The translations under genes and the position numbers were made by a program. A DNA stretch of 64,000 nt, from NCBI RefSeq assembly GCF_003627995.1, contig NZ_CP032707.1, forward strand, positions 1,416,501 through 1,480,500, in the 5' to 3' direction. Of this stretch, positions 59,606-64,000 are shown one piece after another. Positions within the stretch are counted from its first letter, which is position 1, and each line of letters starts with the position of its first letter. The notes under the pieces were generated by a model that was given only the letters and a program-made list of their open reading frames with translations, was not told the origin of the DNA and made no database searches. Origin of the DNA: Brevundimonas naejangsanensis. Lineage in GTDB: Bacteria; Pseudomonadota; Alphaproteobacteria; Caulobacterales; Caulobacteraceae.

Positions 59606-60576
59606 TATCCTTGGCCGCGATCAGAAGGCTCCGCCTTCTCGACCCGACGCGGCCCGTCCAGAACCACACCTACCGGAACCGCAAAGCCCCGCAGCATCTC
59701 CTCGGCGGATTGCGCCGCCTTGCCGGGGCGTTGCACGCGGGTCAGGCGCACCGCGCCGCTTCCGCAGGCGACCGTCAGGGCGTCGTCCAGCACCTGGCCG
59801 GGCGCGCCTTGCCCTTCAGCCACAGTCGACATCAGGGCCTTGATCCGCACCGGCTCGCCCTCGCCTTCGACCTCGAACCAGGCGCCTGGGAAGGGCGACA
59901 GGCCGCGGATGTGGGCGTCCACCTCGGCGGCGGGGCGGGTCCAGTCGATGCGGGCCTCGGCTGAGGTGATCTTCCGGGCGTAGGTCGGCTCGCCGACCTG
60001 CTCGGTCTCGGTGAAGCCGCCGCGCTCGATGGCGGCCAGGGCGCGCGGCCACAGGGCGGCGCCGACATGGGCCATGCGGTCGCCCAGCGAGGCGGCCGTG
60101 TCGTCGGCGTGGATGTCCATCAGTTCGGACAGGATGATGGGGCCTTCGTCCAGGCCCTCGCTCATCCGCATGATCTGGGCGCCGGTCTGGCGGTCGCCGG
60201 CCATGATGGCGCGCTGGATCGGGGCGGCCCCGCGCCAGCGCGGCAGCAGCGACCCGTGCAGGTTGAAGCAGCCCAGGCGCGGCGCCTCCAGCACCTCGGC
60301 TTTCAGGATCTGGCCGTAGGCGACGACGCAGGCGGCGTCGAGATCCAGACTCTTGAAGACGTCGATCGCTTCTGCCGACTTCATGCTGTCGGGCGTGAAG
60401 ACCGGCAGGCCCATGGCCTCGGCGAAGGCGTGAACCGGCGACGGCGTCAGCTTCTGTCCCCGGCCCTTGGGGCGCGGCGGCTGCGAATAGACGGCGACGA
60501 TCTCGTGCCCCGAGGCGATCAGCTCGGCCAGGGACGGCACGGCGAAGTCGGGGGTTCCCATGAAGGCTAGGCGCAT
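59605..60576 (-). CDS. fmt: Methionyl-tRNA formyltransferase
   Basis: A 323-residue enzyme: [20 protein letters not shown], catalytic region [20 protein letters not shown] and [16 protein letters not shown], then the OB-fold C-terminal domain with the basic [19 protein letters not shown]. It formylates initiator Met-tRNA. Near def as usual; 27 bp after the small membrane protein that separates them. Confidence 0.96.
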   Translation of the reverse strand: MRLAFMGTPDFAVPSLAELIASGHEIVAVYSQPPRPKGRGQKLTPSPVHAFAEAMGLPVFTPDSMKSAEAIDVFKSLDLDAACVVAYGQILKAEVLEAPRLGCFNLHGSLLPRWRGAAPIQRAIMAGDRQTGAQIMRMSEGLDEGPIILSELMDIHADDTAASLGDRMAHVGAALWPRALAAIERGGFTETEQVGEPTYARKITSAEARIDWTRPAAEVDAHIRGLSPFPGAWFEVEGEGEPVRIKALMSTVAEGQGAPGQVLDDALTVACGSGAVRLTRVQRPGKAAQSAEEMLRGFAVPVGVVLDGPRRVEKAEPSDRGQG

Positions 60577-60603
60577 GGTCCCGCCTTTAGACCGTGGGGC
60601 GGC

Positions 60604-60819
60604 TTACATCCAGCGCGTATAGACGCCGCCGCCCTCGTCCCATTCGCCGCCCGCGTCGAGCGCGTCGTCAAAATCGAGCAGACGGTCCAGCAGCAGGCCC
60701 GCCGCCACGCCCAGGGCGCCCACGGCGACGATCGTGGCCAGGCTGGCGACGCCGATCTTCTCGCTGCGGGTCAGGCGACGGCGGCCGCGCGGCGCGTTGG
60801 TGCGGGCCTTGCGAACCAT
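60604..60819 (-). CDS. Small basic membrane protein between def and fmt, hypothetical
   Basis: 71 residues: strongly basic N-terminus ([20 protein letters not shown]), one membrane helix (VASLATIVAVGALGVAAGLL) and an acidic tail (LDFDDALDAGGEWDEGGGVY). Start overlaps the def stop by one base (TGATG). The conserved position between def and fmt suggests a role near nascent chains at the ribosome or membrane; that is inference. Confidence 0.75.
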   Translation of the reverse strand: MVRKARTNAPRGRRRLTRSEKIGVASLATIVAVGALGVAAGLLLDRLLDFDDALDAGGEWDEGGGVYTRWM

Positions 60820-61391
60820 CAGGCGGCCATCCGGGCGAGCTTCTTGACCTTGGTCACGGCGCGTTCGCGGCGCAGGCGCGACAGGTGGTCGATGAACAGG
60901 ACGCCGTTCAGGTGATCCAGTTCGTGCTGGAAGCAGACGGCGTAGAGGCCCTCGATCTCTTCTTCGATCGTCTCGCCCTGATAGTTCAGGTAGCGGACGC
61001 GCACGCGCGCCGGGCGTTCGACGGCGTCGAAATATTCCGGCACTGATAGGCAGCCTTCCTCGTAGGAGAACATCTCCTCCGACGACCACAGGATCTCGGG
61101 ATTGACGAAGAAGCGCGGGTTGCGGCGCGCCAGGGCGTCTTCTTCGGTTTCCGGCTCGTCGGGCTCCCCCTCGACCGGCTTGTCGCCGAGGTCCATGACC
61201 ACGACGCGCGCCAGCTCGCCGATCTGGGGCGCGGCCAGGCCGATGCCCGGCGCGGCGTACATCGTCTCCAGCATGTCGTCCATGAGGGCGCGCACGGCGT
61301 CGGTCACCCCGCCCTCGACGGGCGCGGCGATGGTCTTCAGGACCGCCAGGTCGGCGGCGTTGTCGATGGTCAGGATGCGACGAATGGCCAT
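60819..61391 (-). CDS. def: Peptide deformylase
   Basis: A 190-residue iron/zinc deformylase: motif 1 [10 protein letters not shown], motif 2 [10 protein letters not shown], motif 3 [12 protein letters not shown]. It removes formyl groups from new proteins. An acidic insertion ([20 protein letters not shown]) after motif 1 is typical of the Caulobacterales form. Start at 61391 ([11 protein letters not shown]); the upstream MAPYLR frame is less likely. Confidence 0.96.
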   Translation of the reverse strand: MAIRRILTIDNAADLAVLKTIAAPVEGGVTDAVRALMDDMLETMYAAPGIGLAAPQIGELARVVVMDLGDKPVEGEPDEPETEEDALARRNPRFFVNPEILWSSEEMFSYEEGCLSVPEYFDAVERPARVRVRYLNYQGETIEEEIEGLYAVCFQHELDHLNGVLFIDHLSRLRRERAVTKVKKLARMAA

Positions 61392-61484
61392 GGCTCGCAG
61401 GTAGGGGGCCAAGCCTCGAACGTCAAGAATTTCCGAGTTCGGCGCTTGGTCTTGGCCGCGCGCCGCCCGCAGGGCCCGCAGGTC

Positions 61485-61892
61485 TCAGGCCGGCGGCAGT
61501 TCGCGCGGCTTGCGGTTCTCGTCGATGGCCACATAGGTGAAGACGCCCTCGGTGACGCGCACCGAGCGGGCCTCGGGCTCGCCGCGCGAACGTTTCCACG
61601 CCTCGACATGGACGCGGATCGAGGTGCGGCCGGTGCGGATCACCCGGGCGTAGGTCGAGACCTCGTCGCCGACCGACACCGGCTGGTGGAAGACCATGCC
61701 GTCCAGGGCCACGGTGGCGCAGCGGCCGTTGGCGCGTTCGAAGGCGGGGGTGGCGCCGGCCAGGTCCATCTGGGCCAGCAGCCAGCCGCCGAAGATGTCG
61801 CCCTCGGGGTTGGTGTCGGCGGGCATGGCGATGACGCGGCCGACGGGCTGGCCTTCGGGAAGTTGGGCGGGGGTCTGTTCGGCGTCGGACAC
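61485..61892 (-). CDS. yciA: YciA-like acyl-CoA thioesterase
   Basis: About 135 residues with a hot-dog fold: VIAMPADTNPEGDIFGGWLL (catalytic Asp in NxxGDIFGG), ALDGMVFHQPVSVGDEVSTY and VFTYVAIDENRKPRELP. It hydrolyses acyl-CoA. GTG at 61892 (SDAEQTPAQL) fits family length; ATG at 61931 overlaps the patatin stop by 4 bp and adds 13 residues. The choice between them is open. Confidence 0.85.
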   Translation of the reverse strand: MSDAEQTPAQLPEGQPVGRVIAMPADTNPEGDIFGGWLLAQMDLAGATPAFERANGRCATVALDGMVFHQPVSVGDEVSTYARVIRTGRTSIRVHVEAWKRSRGEPEARSVRVTEGVFTYVAIDENRKPRELPPA

Positions 61893-61927
61893 GTGAGCTC
61901 TCGAACAAGGCGTGGGGGAGGGCTGGT

Positions 61928-63121
61928 TCATGCGCCCCGGATCGCGACGACGCAAGGCGGGCTCGCTTCAGGCGCGCGGCCGCAGCCGCTCCAGAAGTCC
62001 CCCCAGGCCCTGGGGGCGCTGATCGGCGAGCGCCACAGCCGCCCCGCGGCGGCCTGGGCGCGGGCGGCGTCGAACAGCCGCCGCATGGTCGCGGTGTCGA
62101 AGCTCATCATCCCGCCCAGGTCCGGCGCGTCGGGGATGGAGGCCACGTTCATCGGCAGGCCCTGCCCGGCGCAGAAGGCCGTCGCCGTCGCCAGGGCCTG
62201 GCGGTAGGAGAAGCGCAGCAGCGTCTCGAAGCTGCGTGTCAGTATGGCGGCCATGTGGGGCGCCGTCGTGCGCGGCGCCTGCTCCAGAACGGTGTTGACC
62301 AGGACGTGGACCCGCCCGCCGTGCAGGCGCCGTCCCAACCGCTTCCAGCGCAGCAGGCCGTCGGGCATGATGAACAGGGGCGCCGCCACCCCGCCGTCGA
62401 CGTGCATCTCCTCGAAGTTCTCGCCGTCGACTTCGCAGGGGAAGCGGCGCGGCGGAAACAGGCCGGGCAGGCTGGCCGAGGCGACCAGCACGTCGCGGAA
62501 CAGGGCGACGGCCTTGTCGCCGCCGTGCGCCGCGATGGCCCCCATGTCCCAGATGCAGGCCCGCTGGCTGTCCAGGTCGGTGGTCGCCACGAGCAGCCGC
62601 CGCCCCGCCGCGTGCTCGCGGGCTACGGCGTCGATCAGGGCCTCGTCCACGAAGGGATCGATCAGGGTCTCCAGCGCCTCGGCGCGGAACAGGCCGCCGG
62701 CGAAGGCCGGCGCCAGGCGTCGCAGGCTCAGCAGCCGCGCCGCGTGCCCCCCGGTGTAGGCGTCCGTCAGCCGGTCGTCCCAGGCCGAGCCGAGAAAGGC
62801 CAGGGGCGCGATCAGGGCGCCGGTGCTGACCCCGGTGACCAGGGCGAAGTCCGGCCGCTGCCCGGCGTCGGTCAGCCCGACCAGCGCCCCGGCGCCATAG
62901 GCCCCGCCTGCCGCGCCCCCGGAGACGGCCAGCATGTCGAACCGTCCCGACGACCAGCCCGAGCGCGGCAGCGACAGTCGATCCGCCGCCGCCTCCAGCG
63001 AGGCCTCCGCCTGCTCGACGGTCAGGCGCACGTCGGAAAATCCGGCGATGCGGCGTTCACCCTCGCCCGGCGCGGGCAAGCGACCTCTGATGACGTTCAT
63101 GGCGCGTCTTGGCTCCCCCAT
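61928..63121 (-). CDS. Patatin-like phospholipase
   Basis: A 397-residue protein with an oxyanion-type glycine-rich VSGGAAGGAYGAGALVGL, the nucleophile motif GVSTG (VTGVSTGALIAPLAF), and the catalytic DGG (MHVDGGVAAPLF). It is a Ser-Asp dyad lipase acting on phospholipid or acyl esters. GGAAG just upstream supports 63121 as start. Likely co-transcribed with the thioesterase, which would handle freed acyl-CoA. Confidence 0.9.
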   Translation of the reverse strand: MGEPRRAMNVIRGRLPAPGEGERRIAGFSDVRLTVEQAEASLEAAADRLSLPRSGWSSGRFDMLAVSGGAAGGAYGAGALVGLTDAGQRPDFALVTGVSTGALIAPLAFLGSAWDDRLTDAYTGGHAARLLSLRRLAPAFAGGLFRAEALETLIDPFVDEALIDAVAREHAAGRRLLVATTDLDSQRACIWDMGAIAAHGGDKAVALFRDVLVASASLPGLFPPRRFPCEVDGENFEEMHVDGGVAAPLFIMPDGLLRWKRLGRRLHGGRVHVLVNTVLEQAPRTTAPHMAAILTRSFETLLRFSYRQALATATAFCAGQGLPMNVASIPDAPDLGGMMSFDTATMRRLFDAARAQAAAGRLWRSPISAPRAWGDFWSGCGRAPEASPPCVVAIRGA

Positions 63122-63223
63122 CGACTTCCGCCCCGAACCTACCCTTTCCCGGGCGTCGGCGCGCCCCGTCTCGGAAAGCGCGGGGACGCAATCGTCGTCG
63201 GCGGCCAGCGCGCCCGCCGCGGC

Positions 63224-63547
63224 TCAGGACTTGCCCTGGAAGATGGCCCTGTTGGCGGCGCGCGTCTTGGGGCCCTGGCCGTGCTCGACTTCGGTCCGTC
63301 CGGGGCGGTTGGCGTGGTTCGCCCCCTGCTGCACCGCCTCGCCCTCCAGCGGGTCGCCCTCGTCCATGTAGTCGGCCACCTCGCCGGCGGCCGGGGGGGC
63401 CAGGGTGCTGTCTCCGACATCGGGCGCCGCATAGGCGCGGGGCTCGGGCTTCAGATCCTCCTCGGTCGGGATGTCGCGCGGCCCCGTCGGATCGGTCGCG
63501 GCGTTCTGGGCCGTCGCCTTGGATGACGATGTGTTCTGATGAGGCAT
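63224..63547 (-). CDS. Small hydrophilic protein, hypothetical
   Basis: 107 residues, no signal peptide or membrane helix, rich in Pro, Glu, Ala and Asp (DIPTEEDLKPEPRAYAAPDV, then DYMDEGDPLEGEAVQQGANH). Probably disordered. Ribosome site GGAGCAGGTC before the ATG at 63547. No family recognised. Confidence 0.65.
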   Translation of the reverse strand: MPHQNTSSSKATAQNAATDPTGPRDIPTEEDLKPEPRAYAAPDVGDSTLAPPAAGEVADYMDEGDPLEGEAVQQGANHANRPGRTEVEHGQGPKTRAANRAIFQGKS

Positions 63548-63688
63548 GACCTGCTCCTTCTGATCCAGTCCCGAATCGAAAGGCTGGGCGGGCGACGCGT
63601 TCCATAAGGCGAAGGTGCGGAGGGGGCGGAACCTCGGCCGGGGGCTTGGCCGTTAAGGACTGGAAACCCTTTCCTTCGAGGTGCGCCC

Positions 63689-63901
63689 ATGAAGCCGAAC
63701 TTCAAGTTGAGTTCTCTCGAACTCGATCCCGTGGCATGGCGGGCCTGCGCGACCTTCGCCGATGAGGAGATTACGATCACGGCGCGGTTTCCCTTCCGGC
63801 CGGAATACGACATGCCGTTCGGCGAGGTCAGGGAACTGGCCGAGCGGCGCGCCCTGGAATTGCTCGATTGCGCGCCTCGGCCGAACGGGCCGCCCGAATA
63901 G
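63689..63901 (+). CDS. Small hypothetical protein (70 aa)
   Basis: 70 residues starting MKPNFKLSSLELDPVAWRAC and containing EITITARFPFRPEYDMPFGE and LAERRALELLDCAPRP. It looks like a short conserved alphaproteobacterial protein with an amphipathic helix. A GAGG lies about 9 bp upstream. Function unknown. Confidence 0.65.
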   Translation: MKPNFKLSSLELDPVAWRACATFADEEITITARFPFRPEYDMPFGEVRELAERRALELLDCAPRPNGPPE

Positions 63902-63912
63902 CCGCCGGGCCT

Positions 63913-64000
63913 TCAGCGGGCCATCAGCAGGCAGATCGGGCTGTCGGCCAGGAACGAGCGGGTGACGCCGCCCAGCACCCACTCGGTCAGCCTCAGGTGG
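63913..64000 (-). CDS. Universal stress protein, C-terminal end (gene continues beyond window)
   Basis: The last 28 residues (TEWVLGGVTRSFLADSPICL then LMAR and TGA) match the Usp C-terminus, where GGVTRxxL binds ATP phosphate and is followed by PVxLxM. Only this end is inside the window, so ATP-binding completeness cannot be judged. Confidence 0.75.
   Translation of the reverse strand, partial: HLRLTEWVLGGVTRSFLADSPICLLMAR

Overview
The window is a GC-rich (about 70%) chromosomal segment of an alphaproteobacterium. Gene content and order (divergent argH/tlpA, lptM-lysA, ftsE-ftsX-ydcF-plsC, ydbH-ynbE-ydbL, def-fmt-truA, many exported hydrolases) point to Caulobacterales, most likely Brevundimonas. 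That placement is an inference from protein character, not a database match. There is no rRNA, CRISPR array or complete insertion sequence. One tRNA-Arg(CCG) is present. Both window ends cut genes: a DinG-like helicase on the left and a universal stress protein on the right.

Layout. 0-9.8 kb: helicase end, YbaK deacylase, DUF2125 protein, a PheA-like unknown and HisC; then on the minus strand ftsE (frameshifted as read), ftsX, ydcF, plsC and a MipA-like outer-membrane protein; then a zinc-ribbon protein and a phosphoribosyltransferase. 9.8-17.1 kb: lysA, lptM-like lipoprotein and argH facing tlpA, a small lipoprotein, a DUF885-like lipoprotein, tRNA-Arg and an M23 peptidase. 17.4-26.7 kb: the ydbH-ynbE-ydbL envelope lipid-transport operon, an orphan cytosine-5 methyltransferase, an acyltransferase, a CHAP protein, tryptophan 2,3-dioxygenase and a DUF2383 protein. 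26.9-28.1 kb: rplS and trmD.

28.9-37.8 kb is a photo-oxidative (singlet oxygen) stress locus of the ECF11 RpoE/ChrR type: sigma factor, ChrR and DUF1295 on one strand, and FAD oxidoreductase, DUF1365, photolyase, Cfa and lipocalin on the other, with flanking DUF2177 and DUF3313 genes. I find four matching promoter sequences (T[G/C]ATCC, 16 bp, CGTA[A/T]), one in front of each transcription unit, two of them back to back. They define a compact local regulon. The ChrR anti-sigma domain lacks the zinc cysteines, while its cupin metal site is intact.

38.1-51.6 kb is the best candidate for an undescribed system. A TrmB-family regulator heads a tightly packed six-gene operon (TrmB, PhoD phosphatase, GNAT, SnoaL-like, M3 peptidase, serine hydrolase) and faces a three-gene operon (retropepsin/PDZ protease, M13 peptidase, DUF885 hydrolase). 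Seven of the nine products carry export signals. The gap between the operons holds four copies of the otherwise scarce CTAGT, one inside a perfect 12-bp palindrome.

51.7-53.9 kb is a nitric-oxide response unit (hmp, DUF1971 and nsrR) with two near-identical NsrR-type operators. 53.9-54.8 kb is a small, less GC-rich island with an HTH protein and a broken reading frame. 54.8-64 kb carries a DUF885 protein bracketed by inverted copies of a composite repeat, a ThDP enzyme, an entericidin, truA, fmt and def, a thioesterase, a patatin and small unknown genes. Several families of intergenic palindromic repeats are scattered through the window.
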